Shown: positions 35,781 to 46,373 of the stretch, one piece after another
Layout: the number at the start of each line of letters is the position of its first letter
Position numbering within the stretch: position 1 is the first letter of the stretch
Assembly: GCA_026225945.1 (NCBI GenBank)
Contig: JAMJFZ010002500.1
Location: 1,240,001-1,304,000, forward strand
Direction: 5' to 3'
Length of the DNA: 64,000 nt
DNA from: Cricetomys ansorgei
Lineage: Eukaryota > Chordata > Mammalia > Rodentia > Nesomyidae
Notes under the pieces: model-generated
The model's input: the letters and a program-made list of their open reading frames with translations, nothing else
Database searches by the model: none
Told to the model about the DNA's origin: nothing
Made by a program: the position numbers and the translations under genes

Positions 35781-35795
35781 ATTCTTCTGAATAAA
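35747..35795 (+). terminator. Pigm: Candidate distal Pigm poly(A) signals
   Basis: AATAAA occurs at 35747-35752 and 35790-35795, the first canonical hexamers I see on the plus strand after the Pigm stop. Allowing for rodent SINEs inserted in between, the distance roughly fits a long Pigm 3' UTR. The first copy lies in a MIR. This is inference only. Confidence 0.3.
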
Positions 35796-36034
35796 ATAAC
35801 ATGCCCTTTTCACTGTGTTCTACATTCCCCCCCCCCCGCCCCCACCCAGAGCGCCCAGACCAGCAGACGAAGGTTTCTGTAAAATAAATGGGGCTGTACA
35901 CTTAACTCTGGCAGCTATCTTGCCAGTGTGTTTGACCTTCCTGACGTGTATTTGTGTAAGGGGAAGTCCTCAGCTCTGCCAGGGTTCTGGTGTGTGTGGG
36001 TGTATGTGTGTAATTGTTTGTTTTATTTGTGTGT

Positions 36035-36202
36035 GTTTGTTTTGCATCCATGCATATCTGTGTATGCTTGGTTCCCTCAGGCCAGAAGAGGATGCTGGAT
36101 CCTCTGGAAGTGAGGTCACAAATGGTTGAGAGGTTCTAGGAACTGAACCCAGCCCTCTGGAAGACCAACAAGTGCTCTTAACCCCCAGGACATATCCAGC
36201 CC
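36035..36202 (-). mobile_element. B3 SINE, antisense
   Basis: CAGGCCAGAAGAGGATGCTG, GGTTCTAGGAACTGAACCCA and ACCAACAAGTGCTCTTAACC are B3 in reverse. A TG-rich tail region precedes it. Confidence 0.85.
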
Positions 36203-36384
36203 ATTTCTCTTGTTCTTAGACATTTCTCTTCAGTGATTTCTAGACATTCAACCATCCTGTGTCCAAGTTCTCTCTTACCAGATTGTATTGTGTCTTTGCT
36301 ACTGCCCTTTCCATCCGTTAGCCTGGCCTAAGAAGTCAATCACTGAACCATATCTTGGCTTAGCTAATTGTAAATCAAGCTGTA

Positions 36385-36790
36385 GCTAATATGTGATCAT
36401 AATTCCCAAAGTTTATTACATTTCTCTTGTGTATATGTATCCCGTTTTCTTTATTCACTTGGTTCCACTTCTTAGATAATTGTAAATTGTGCAGCAATAA
36501 ACAGAAATGAACAAATATCTGTGAAAGAGCCTAATTTGACTTTGGGATTAGGGGGCTAGGAGTGGTATAGCTGGTTTATATGGTAGCTGCATTTCTATTT
36601 ATTTATTTATTTATTTATTTATATGGTAGCTGCATTTCTATCTATCTATCTATCTATCTATCTATTTATTTATTTATTTATGGCTGCACTAGTTTATTCT
36701 CAACAGCAGTTTACATCCTCACCTGTGTTAATTTTCCTGACTAGCTATTCTGACTAGGGTGAGGACAAACCACAATGTACATTGCAAATG
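36385..36790 (+). mobile_element. L1 fragment carrying tetranucleotide repeats
   Basis: AAGAGCCTAATTTGACTTTGG, GGTATAGCTGGTTTATATGG, GGCTGCACTAGTTTATTCTC and CTATTCTGACTAGGGTGAGG recall L1M-type 3' sequence in sense orientation. (TTTA)n and (TCTA)n runs interrupt it at 36595-36681. Confidence 0.7.
36595..36681. repeat. (TTTA)n and (TCTA)n microsatellites with duplicated flank
   Basis: A (TTTA)n run is followed by a second copy of the flanking word TATATGGTAGCTGCATTTCT and then (TCTA)n plus (TTTA)n. The two copies of the word lie about 42 bases apart. Confidence 0.85.
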
Positions 36791-36981
36791 TGAATCCATA
36801 TAATTAAAAGAATGAACATTCATATGGTTAGAAGGGTGTCCTAGGCTGATTAATACCGTAAGAAAGCCTGAATCCATAAGAGAGCTTAGGTTTAGAACTT
36901 GAGCAAGATCTTCACATCTAGATATTTTCCATCTGTGAAATGGGAATGAGAATATAAGCAGAATTGCTTGGTAAGAGTTAA

Positions 36982-37105
36982 ATCAGACATAGGGGCACAC
37001 ACTTTTAGTCTCAGCACTTGGGAGGCAGAGGCAGGTGATTATCTCTGTGAGTTCAAGGCCAGCCTGGTCTACATACTTCCAGAACAGCCAGAGTTACATA
37101 ATGAG
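36982..37105 (+). mobile_element. B1 SINE
   Basis: GGGGCACACACTTTTAGTCT, CAGCACTTGGGAGGCAGAGG and GCCAGCCTGGTCTACATAC are B1 in sense. The A tail is eroded. Confidence 0.88.
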
Positions 37106-37134
37106 TATGCCCAATGTTCTTATGCTGGCACAGA

Positions 37135-37650
37135 ACAAGCTACTGTGTGCTAACAAACATGGAAGGCAAATCTGTAAAGAAAAACACTAAAAATGACTCT
37201 AATCTTCCAGTCAGTAAATGGGCTAATGGACTGAAAACAGTTCTCAGAAGAAACACCAATTTGCAAGTTAAAACTACTACTGAGCTTTGTCCTCTAGTCA
37301 GGACGGCTAAGGAGAATTAATGCAGGTCAAGATGTAACTGCTGGTGAGAGCAAACGCTGCAGCTCCTATGGGAATCAGTATGCTGGTTTCTCAAAACCAA
37401 AAACTTGAGCTGCCTTATGAACCAGCTACACTACTCCCAGGTCCCAAGACACAGTAGGACTTTGAAGTTCTTCCGGAGATACGTGTTCATTTCTGTTTAT
37501 TGCCGCACAGTTTACAGTTACCTAAGACGGGGAACCAGTGAAGAAAGGAGATGTGATCAGAATGAGCACTGGCATCTCAGCAATAAAAAGCAATGACGTT
37601 TGCAAGGACAGGGATTGAATTGGAGCTCTGTGTATATATTATACGTCTGC
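37135..37650 (+). mobile_element. L1 fragment (ORF2 3' end and beyond), sense
   Basis: TTTGCAAGTTAAAACTACTA, CTGCTGGTGAGAGCAAACGC, TATGAACCAGCTACACTACT, TTCTGTTTATTGCCGCACAG and CAGCAATAAAAAGCAATGAC follow the L1 ORF2 C-terminal order, with many gaps and stops. Confidence 0.75.
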
Positions 37651-37919
37651 GACACTTCAGATGGCTGAGTGAGAGGAAGGGCTCACTCTAGAGTTCCAAA
37701 GGACGTCAGCCTAAAAGCTTTGTAGGTGTTTGCTGTTTGTTAAACCTTCTTAAATTAGCATAAAACTGATGGGTTTCATTTTGGTATTTTCATGCATACT
37801 TGTGTGTGTGTGTGTGTGGTGGTGGGGTGTTTCTCCCCAGTTCTCTGACGCACGTTCATTCCCTCCAGTAGCCCATGTAACTTCATGTCTCGTTTCTTTT
37901 TAGCTTATTAAATATTTTG

Positions 37920-38066
37920 TTGTTTTTGAGACAGGGTCTCACTATGTAGCTCTGGCTGTCCTGTAACTCACTCTGTAGACCAGGCTGGCCTTGAACTCAC
38001 AGAGATCTGCCTGTCTCTGCCTCCTGAGGGCTGTAATTAAAGACATGCACTGCCATGGACTGGCCC
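37920..38066 (-). mobile_element. B1 SINE, antisense
   Basis: TTTTTGAGACAGGGTCTCAC, TATGTAGCTCTGGCTGTCCT and CCAGGCTGGCCTTGAACTCA are near-consensus reversed B1. A (TG)n run lies just before it at 37801-37819. Confidence 0.93.
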
Positions 38067-39654
38067 TCACGTCCCATTTCTACTGCCCTCTTTTTCTCCA
38101 CTTCTGAATGTTACGCCTCTCCCCTCCATCATGGTCCCTTTCCCTTTTCATGACCCGTTTCCCCCATTCATATATGTAATAATTAAAATCTAGGATCTGG
38201 ATTATGAGAGAAAACGTAACAATTGTTTGTCTGGGATGCTTAATGTAATTTCCAGTTCCATCCTTTTCCTTACAAATGCCATGGTTTCACTTGGGAGTAG
38301 TATAGCTGGTTTTCATGGTAGTTTGTGGTGACATACATGTGTGCATTCGAGGAGCTTGGATTTATACAAAATAACTATTTGACTTTAAAAAAAAATAAAC
38401 TTTCTTTTCATCTTGACCCAGTAAGTAAGTAGTTATATGTGCAAATTAGCAGATCCTTCAAATGTCTGGCCTAGGCTTGCTAGATCTGAATCCCTACTAC
38501 ACATTAGCTGATTTTAGTCAGTGGAGGTTCAGCTTGTGTCCCTAATTTACATAGCACTTCCTTTCTCCATTGTGTTACCTGGGGCCTGTGCTTGCGGGGG
38601 TGGCGGGGGTTCATTCAGAGGTTGGTGTTCTGTAGATGGAGGCGCATGTCTTCTGCCTGGGTCAGAAGTATCACAATAGCACAAGCAGGTATTCAGCACT
38701 GCTCTAGCAGAGCCATTCATTTAGTCAAGGCATTCATGCTCATTATCCTGAATAGAAACCAGACTAAATGGCAGTGTTTCTAGCTGCACAGACACGCTGC
38801 TAATTGCTATGTCTGGCTATCGAAGACGAAATGACACAGTGACTATTTAAAATAATTTGGAGCATGAATAGTTGAAGTTCAGTTCGTTTCACAAAGGAAA
38901 AATTTAACCTTCTTTGCTCTCCAGTCTGTTGGCAGTTATTTATAGATCCTGGCCATGCGTCAAATATGGTAGGAGATGAGTCAAATACTCTGCTTTTGAA
39001 GAGTTACCAGTAACATTAGAAACATAGTCTACTAATAAAATGTTATGTGAAACCCCATTAAATTCTGTAAAAATACTGTGGTTTTAAAAATGAGGATGGA
39101 TGGGGGCTTTGGTAGAGGATGTTCCTATGGTTTTTTTTTTTGTTGTTGTTGTTTTTTACATATAAATAAGATAAACAGATAAAACATAATTTTAAAAAAT
39201 TGGGCTCAGAAACAAGTGACTTTCCAAGAATAAAGACCTGGTTAATGCAAGGCCAGGGGTGGCCCCTGCACTTCTGATTCCAGTTATTTTCTAATTCTTT
39301 ATTTTGCAAGTTTCTTGTAATGTCATCTGAAGATGGCTGATTGCATCGGAAAATCTCATTTGTGTAGTAAATGCTTCCCATTTGACCAACCCACTGCAAA
39401 GAGAACTGACTCGTGAAAGCTGTCCTCTGATCTCCAGACATGCACTTGGGCATACATGCACCCCCCAATAAATGAATACATAAGTTAACAAAGATATGTA
39501 TGTTTTGTCCAAGGTCCAAGATAGTACATTAGGTAGGAGTAAGAACCTAGATCTTCTAGGACTTTGACCACTCCTTCCTCTGGCAAACATTTGGCTATGA
39601 TGAACAGAAGATGACCCACTGGGTTCTAGAAAGCAGGAAATACGGGAAGAAAAT
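38067..39654. other. Intergenic DNA, mostly unassigned
   Basis: A 3' fragment of a B2/B3-type SINE is visible at about 39410-39490 (CTGATCTCCAGACATGCACT, GGGCATACATGCACCCC, AATAAATGAATA). Otherwise there are no recognised features; open frames are chance. Confidence 0.4.
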
Positions 39655-39850
39655 TTGTCCAATAATCATTCATTCATATAGTGGATACTAGGTGCTAACT
39701 CAGGCTCAGGGAATAAAGATGGTGAAAACAGCAGTTTTGCCTTCAGGAATTCATAGTCTGATATAGGGGACTGATGGGAAGGTGATTGTAAGTCACAATT
39801 CAGTGGCTGGAGTAAGATGTGCACATAGTTCACTCACCCTTGGTCTGGAT
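39655..39850 (+). mobile_element. Ancient mammalian repeat (LINE-like)
   Basis: ATTCATTCATATAGTGGATACT, CTCAGGGAATAAAGATGGTGA and TGCCTTCAGGAATTCATAGTC recall the old mammalian repeat whose consensus runs from ATTCATTCA through GTGAACAAAA to GGAGCTTACATTCTAG. Family assignment is uncertain. Confidence 0.5.
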
Positions 39851-39984
39851 AAGATACATACTGAGATGTTATCTGCTGTCCTTTCACACTGAAGAAATAC
39901 AAGCAACTATAAAAATTAAATTTTTCTGCTTAAAATCACTGTGATTAAACATACCTTTAAAAAAATAAACATGACCTTAAAAAA

Positions 39985-40207
39985 AAAACAAAACACTTTC
40001 TGAGATAGTCTCATGTAGCTCAGCTTGGCCTTGAACTCACTATATTGCCAAGGACCACCTTGATTCCTGATCCTCCTGCCTCTACCTCTTGAGTATTATA
40101 TATATTTCTTAGAGTTGTTCACCCCATGATGGGTTCATGTGTGTTGATGATGGAACCCAGGGCTTTGTGCATGCTAGGTGAGCTCTCTACCAACTAAACC
40201 AGCGCTC
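39985..40207 (-). mobile_element. B4 SINE, antisense
   Basis: A B1-like half (TCTCATGTAGCTCAGCTTGG, CCTTGAACTCACTATATTGC) is followed by an ID-like half (GATGGAACCCAGGGCTTTGT, GCATGCTAGGTGAGCTCTC), both reversed. Confidence 0.85.
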
Positions 40208-40759
40208 CTCACACAGCCTCCTATGATTGGCTCTTTCCTGTTCTATTTCATCTAGCTCACCCCACCCACTTCACAGAAACTTACCACCTCTTCATGCTCC
40301 TTGAACACCTGCTGCTCCCGTGGCTAAGTGCCCTTCTTGTCTTTCTAACCAGTCCATGTTTTGTTTAAGGGTGACCTTTGCAAAGCTTTCTCTCGCAAAA
40401 GAACAGCACTTTTGTTCTGCGGTGCAGGCGGTCTGGCGCAGTAGTTTCAGTGTGTGATTATGCCAGTATGCTGAGCTCTGTAGGGACTGGGGTTATTTCT
40501 TACTGCTGTTATTCTCCAGGGGTTTTACAGACCCGAGCAGGAGTAGCCAACATCACTGAGCTACTGGGGTGTTCCTACTCTCCCAGGTTTGTTCTACAAG
40601 AGTCTGTCAAGTGGCAGTTTGGGGACAGTTGACTCCTTTGCAATGTCCATGGTGGCAGCCTTGAAAAGGGAAAGGAAGCAGTTTCTTACTGCCTGTCATT
40701 TCTAAATGCCATCAGTGAATGCCTACTTTTCTAAGTTGGGAGTTTATAATCACTTCCTA

Positions 40760-41190
40760 TTCCTTCTCTTACCACCTGCCCCATCGAATCAGTCACCGAA
40801 TCCTGTCAGCTCTACCCTTTAGTGTCCGCAGAGCCTGCTGGCATCTTGCCACGGATGTCCCCAGTTCTCCGGCGCAGGCCCTCATTAGCAGGCGTCTGGA
40901 GTTGATAGCTCTGGCTGGTCTCGCTTTCTGTCTCTCTTGCCCTTCATTCCACCTCTCATTTATCCTCCCTACTGCTGCCACAGTCGACTTTCTAGGGCAC
41001 ATCTGTTCCGTCACCATTCTGATGAGAGCATCCTAGGAGGCTCCGTGACCGCCACAGAGTCCAAATGCCTTGGCACCTTGTGTCTCGCACCAGGTTCTCC
41101 CACTCAGCCTCAGGATAGCTCACCAGATAATGCAGTTTTCCAAAATGTCCCCGGCGTGAAGCCCTCGACTGGGCCGTTTCTCTGCCAGAG
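40760..41190 (+). mobile_element. L2 LINE 3' end
   Basis: GCCCTCATTAGCAGGCGTCT, TCCTCCCTACTGCTGCCACAG, CACATCTGTTCCGTCACCAT, GTCCAAATGCCTTGGCACCT and TGGGCTTGCTGATCTCCTGG follow the L2 order, which encodes the C-terminal end of its reverse transcriptase. Decayed. Confidence 0.7.
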
Positions 41191-42344
41191 TGGGCTTGCT
41201 GATCTCCTGGCTTTCAGACTGGGTGCCACACATTTTTCAAGGCCTAACTCGCAAGCTTCTTTTGAGATATAAAAATCGAGCTCATATGGAGATGTTAACT
41301 TTTAAGGGAAAAAATAGGTACAGCGTTGTAAGACTGGGTAATGCTTTTAATGCATTGTTGTATTAAATTAGGCTTTTGTTTCTTTCAAGAGTAGATCAGC
41401 TCCTGAGAACAATTTGTGCTCGTGCATGTGTTCATGTGTGTGTGTCTGTCTGTCTGTCTGTCTGTCTGTGTAACTGGGAAGGGAGCAAAGTTTGCTGAGC
41501 TTCATTTGTGAGCCTATGCACTTTTCATGCCTCCTCTCGTTTAATTCAACTGCCAAAATAATATTTTTTAAAAAGATATATGCTTTTTGTTGATCAAAAA
41601 AAAAAAAAATCAGAAATAGCTCTGCCTCCCCCAAGGCTAAAGGCCCTGGTGGAAAACAGTCCTGTCCAGTTTGACCTGGGTGCAGTTTTGTGATCTCATC
41701 TCCCCAATCCTCCTCCTTTCCATCTGTTTTCTCCTTACCCTTTCTTTTCTAATTTATCTTGGAGAAGGCACTCCAGAAAGCCCCAACGTTTTCAAAATTC
41801 TTTTCTAATTAGAAGGTAGAGACAGTCCATAAGAAGCTGCAGGTTTCAAACTGTCAACCTCCCTAGAATCTGGGAACAAGGCCAAAAAAGTCACCCTCTG
41901 AAACTGACAGCCAAAAGGAGATGGGATTAATCACTATGATAATCTTCCCAGGAAATAACCCACCTAAGAAGTTCATGCTAAGTCTGTTGTTGATAGCATT
42001 TTGGCTGTTTTGTAATCTCAGCTAGTGCCTGAGAACTTCTCCCTATCAGGGAAAGCACTGAGAGTGCAGCTTGTGTGAGGTAAACTATAATCTAGGAAAT
42101 TACAAGTGTTTGTCTTGGGGTTACTCTAATGGGGGGATCAGTTAATGACTTCTAAGTGTGACTGTCTGTGAGTGTTGGGGAAGCTTTAGTTTCTGATGTT
42201 CTTTCTCATAGGCATAGGCATCCTCTCCTCTCCAGGGAGGAGAAACTAGGTTTGTTTTTTTGTCAATCTCTTGTAGCAGGGGCATGGGTGTATCATTGCT
42301 AGAGGAAGGGGGCGGTTACTAGTGATGTGGGGTGAATAGTGACA
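41191..42344. other. Intergenic DNA, nothing recognised
   Basis: A short (TCTG)n run lies at 41444-41470. Otherwise no repeat or coding signal is seen. Confidence 0.4.
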
Positions 42345-42700
42345 GTTGCTGTTGGTTTAGATGTTTGCTCCCGCCCATCTACTAAAGGTTCAAGTGTTGG
42401 AACCTTGGTCTTCTGTAGTGGCAGGAAATGGTAGGGACTATGAAGATGGAGAGTGGGGAGGTTTTAGGTGGTCAGGGGCATGCTCTTGGTAGGTGGTCAG
42501 GGGCATGCTCTTGGTAGGGCTGTGGGACTACCATCTCTTTGGCTTTTACTGTGTGACTTCTCTCCTTTACCTACATTTTTGACATAATTCCACACAACCA
42601 AGATGGTCACCAAGGCTGAGCCAAATAAACTTCTTGTCTTTGTATAGTTAGCTTGCCTTCAATATTTTGTTGTAACGGCTGAAAATGGACTAGCACATAT
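42345..42700 (+). mobile_element. MaLR-type LTR, sense, with internal duplication
   Basis: TTGGTTTAGATGTTTGCTCC, GGTTCAAGTGTTGGAACCTT, AGCCAAATAAACTTCTTGTC (with an AATAAA) and AACGGCTGAAAATGGACTAG give the normal LTR order. A 25-base word starting TAGGTGGTCAGGGGCATG is perfectly duplicated at 42465-42489 and 42490-42514. Confidence 0.7.
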
Positions 42701-43769
42701 GGGGATGTGGTTATTAATCAGGAACCCAAGAATCCTGGTTGTATGCATAATTTTGTGGGCACATGTCTTCATTTTTTTCCACCTAGGAACATGTCTGTAG
42801 CTGTCATCAAAGGAATCCCTGGCCTTTATAAGGTTAAGCCCTTGCTCTGGTGATTAAAGTTACTGAAGACAATGAACTGGATAGAGGAAAACACAGGAAA
42901 GACGTAGATGCAAGCTCCTCCTCAGAGAGAGAGAAAGCTCAGATTCATTGGCTTTGCACACATAGGGCCCTGTTGTATACACAGAGAGAGTTCCTAATTC
43001 TCTCCCAAAAACTGTGAGCAAACATTGAGAGAGAACAGGAATCCGGCCTGAATGTGGTTGCAGAAAAGTACAAAAGGGTGTTGAGGGGACTTGGAGAGGA
43101 AGTAGGTGTTTTCTTACGCACATGCATGCACAGACATGCACATTCAATTGTCCTACATTTACCAACATTAACACTGAGTTTAGATTTCAGAAGTGGTCTG
43201 GGGTAGCCAATAGTCACTGATAAGAAAAGGGCTCATAAGCCTTAACTCTAGGTAACAAGATAATGGAAGTAATTCACATGGGGTTCCTTCTAACAGCTTG
43301 TAGATTGTACATTCAGAACCCAACTTTAGCTAAAGGATGATTTAAAGACTATGGGCCAGTTAATAAACCCTGAAGAAAGGCATGAGCAGGCAAGTGTGGG
43401 AAGGAAGAAACGAAGCAGTTTGTGGCCTTCCACAGCGGGTGACCAGCTTCCTCTTCCCACCTATGTGGGAGGAAGAAATCGAGCAGTTTGTGGACTTCCA
43501 TAGCAGTTGACCAGCTTCAGTGACCCCTGCCCCCACCCCACCCCCTGCTGTAGTTTTCTAACTTAAGCTTTACATTTTCAAGAGCAGACTTAACCACTGG
43601 GATTGATCTCAGAAAAGATCAGCTCACTAACCAAGGAATCACCTTAGTGATTGGCCACACTTGTGAACATTACTGGTTTAACAGTGGGTGTTTTATCTTG
43701 AAAACAGCAGGAAATCAGCACACAGGTACCCAAGTCTTCAGATTACGGGTTTCACACTGCAGGATCTCA
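42701..43769. other. Intergenic DNA with a local duplication
   Basis: No gene recognised. About 55-60 bases starting TGTGGGAAGGAAGAAACGAA at 43395 recur, with a few differences, from 43464. Confidence 0.5.
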
Positions 43770-43976
43770 GTGCACTTTCTTTTTCCTTTTTAGTTGAAAA
43801 TAGATTTTTTTCATACAATATATTCTGATCACAATTTTCCCTCCTTAATATCCTCTTAACTCCTCCCCACCCATCCAACTTCATGTCTCCTTTCCCTTTT
43901 CTTTTTTGAAAAACAAACAAGCAAATAAAAAACAAAGTAGAATAAAACAAAACAAAAGAAAGAACACGAGAAGCGT

Positions 43977-44023
<47 letters not shown>

Positions 44024-44890
44024 AAGAGATCCATGGATACACTGAAAGTCCATAAAACATAAAATCAGAAAACATAATATATAAGCAAAATATCAGTAAG
44101 TTGAAAAATGCCAAGAAAAAGCATTTTAAGTAAAAAAAAAAAAATCTCCAAAATGCCACTGAGTTTGTTTTGTGTTGGCAATATACTACTGGGCGTGGGG
44201 CCTGCCCTCATATGTGGCTTGTATACCCAGTGAGATTCCTTTGGAGAAAACAAACTTTTCACTTGTGAGTAGTTATCAAATGGAGACAGCGTCTCGGTTA
44301 GGGATGGGAGATCATGTCCACTTCTTCTCAGCTCTAGGAGCCTGTCTGGCTTGGGCCTGTGCAAACCTTGTGGATGCCGCCACTGCCTCTATGGGATTTG
44401 TTTGCTTGGTGTCTAGTATCCCCACTGGCCTTTATAACCTTTCCACTTCCTCTTCCAAAAAGGTTCCCTGAGCCCTGAGAGGAGAGATTTGATAGGAACA
44501 TCCCACTTAGGACTGAGTGTTTCAAGGTCTCTCCTTCTCTGCACATTGTCCAGTTGTGAATCTGTATATTTGTTCCCATATACCCCAGGAGGAAGCTTCT
44601 CTGGTGATGGCTGAGCAAGACACTGATCTATGGGTACAGCAGAATGTCACTAGGAGTCATTATGTTGCTATATTTCTTAGCAGAGCAATAGTATTTGTTT
44701 TCCCCCGTGTCCATGGCCTATCTAGTCCCAGATTCTTGGCTACCCACTGTTAAGCGTGTTTGGTTATTCCCACAACTTTTGTGGCACTATTGCACCAGCG
44801 TATCATGTAGACAGATCACCAGTGTGATCTGCAGATCAAAGGGTGGTTACTGTTCTCTGGTAGTGTCAGTGCACTTTCTTAATTTCTACA
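43770..44890. mobile_element. Rodent L1 (Lx-class) non-coding segment
   Basis: GTTGAAAATAGATTTTTTTC, CATACAATATATTCTGATCA, GGGCGTGGGGCCTGCCCTCA, CTGCACATTGTCCAGTTGTG, AAGCTTCTCTGGTGATGGCT and ACTGATCTATGGGTACAGCA occur in the same order in a very common muroid L1-associated repeat. The orientation relative to L1 coding sequence was not determined. A (CA)n run at 43979-44018 lies inside. Confidence 0.7.
43979..44018. repeat. (CA)n microsatellite
   Basis: About 19 CA units within the L1-related segment. Confidence 0.95.
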
Positions 44891-44949
44891 AGACAGCAAC
44901 AACAATAACAGCAAACTGTTAGTCAAATAAACTTTCTCTTCTGATAACC

Positions 44950-45027
44950 GATTCCAATTCATTTTCTCATTTTCTGCATTGAAATTCTGACCCACTCCAG
45001 CCAGAATGTCTATCATAAAGAAAACAG
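44950..45027 (+). mobile_element. L1 ORF2-region fragment, left part
   Basis: TGACCCACTCCAGCCAGAAT followed by GTCTATCATAAAGAAAAC corresponds to the L1 3' coding text that normally reads TCACCCCAGTCAGAATGGCT. The same L1 appears to resume at 46384. Confidence 0.7.
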
Positions 45028-45204
45028 GAGCTTGTCGGATAACTCAGCGGGTAAAAGTCTTTGATGGGTAGGTCAAAGCACTCAGGACACAAGCCTGATG
45101 ACCTGAGCTTGATCCCCAGAACCCATGTAAAAGTAGAAGGTGAGAACCAACTCCACAAACTTGTCCTCTGACCTCCACATGCTGTGGCAAACTAGTATCC
45201 TACA
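45028..45204 (+). mobile_element. tRNA-derived SINE inserted into the L1
   Basis: GGAGCTTGTCGGATAACTCAG, ACAAGCCTGATGACCTGAGC, CTTGATCCCCAGAACCCATG, CTTGTCCTCTGACCTCCACA and TGCTGTGGCAAACTAG give the complete SINE order. Its 3' tail merges into the (ATC)n array. Flanking words ATAAAGAAAACAG (45015-45027) and ATAAGAAAGCAG (46372-46383) look like the target-site duplication, placing the whole array inside the SINE insertion. Confidence 0.85.
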
Positions 45205-45263
45205 CATCTCCATCATCGTCATCATCATCATCGTCGTCGTTGTCATCATCATCATCGTCATCG

Positions 45264-45298
<35 letters not shown>

Positions 45299-45565
45299 TC
45301 CATCATCATCATCGTCATCATCATCATCATCTCCATCATCATCATCGTCATCATCATCATCATCGTCATCGTCATCGTCGTCATCGTCATCGTCATCATC
45401 GTCATCATCATCATCATCATCATCATCGTCGTCATCATCATCATCATCATCATCGTCATCATTGTCACCATCGTCATCGTCGTCATCATCATCATCATCT
45501 CCATCATCATCATCGTCATCATCATCATCATCTCGTCATCATCATCATCGTCATCATCATCATCG

Positions 45566-45615
<50 letters not shown>

Positions 45616-45809
45616 GTCATCATCATCATCTCCATCATCATCATCGTCATCATCTCCATCATCATCATCATCTCCATCATCATCATCGTCATCATCATCA
45701 TCTCCATCATCATCATCGTCATCATCTCCATCATCATCATCATCTCCATCATCATCATCGTCATCATCATCATCATCATCATCGTCATCATCTCCATCAT
45801 CATCATCAT

Positions 45810-45846
<37 letters not shown>

Positions 45847-45871
45847 TCCATCATCATCATCATCGTCATCG

Positions 45872-45911
<40 letters not shown>

Positions 45912-46373
45912 TCATCATCATCGTCATCATCATCATCATCTCTCCATCATCATCATCGTCATCATCATCATCATCATCATCGTCATCGTCATCATCGTCA
46001 TCATCATCGTCATCATCATCATCGTCATCGTCATCGTCGTCATCGTCATCGTCATCATCGTCATCGTCATCATCGTCATCGTCATCATCATCATCGTCAT
46101 CGTCATCGTCATCATCGTCATCATCATCGTCATCATTTCCATCATCATCATCATCATCATCGTCGTCATCATCATCATCATCTCCATCATCATCATCATC
46201 ATCATCGTCATCATCATCATCATCATGATCATCATCATCATGATCATCATCATCATCATCGTCATCATCTCCATCATCATCGTCATCGTCATCATCGTCA
46301 TCATCGTCATCATCATCATGATCATGATCATCATCATCATCATCATCTCCATCATCATCATCGTCATCATCAT
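45205..46373. repeat. Very long (ATC)n/(GAT)n microsatellite, about 1.17 kb
   Basis: Roughly 390 triplets of ATC are interrupted in phase by GTC (giving CGTCAT) and by CTC (giving TCTCCAT), with three CATGATCAT steps near 46225-46330. A 72-base higher-order unit is repeated exactly at 45629-45700 and 45701-45772. All frames stay open for hundreds of codons (poly-Asp on the minus strand; Ser-rich, Ile-rich and His-rich runs on the plus strand). None is a gene. Confidence 0.97.

Noticed and set aside
43770..44890. A possible protein-coding exon cluster around 44172-44753
   Set aside because: The sequence follows a common muroid L1-associated repeat, so the open frames are repeat-derived.
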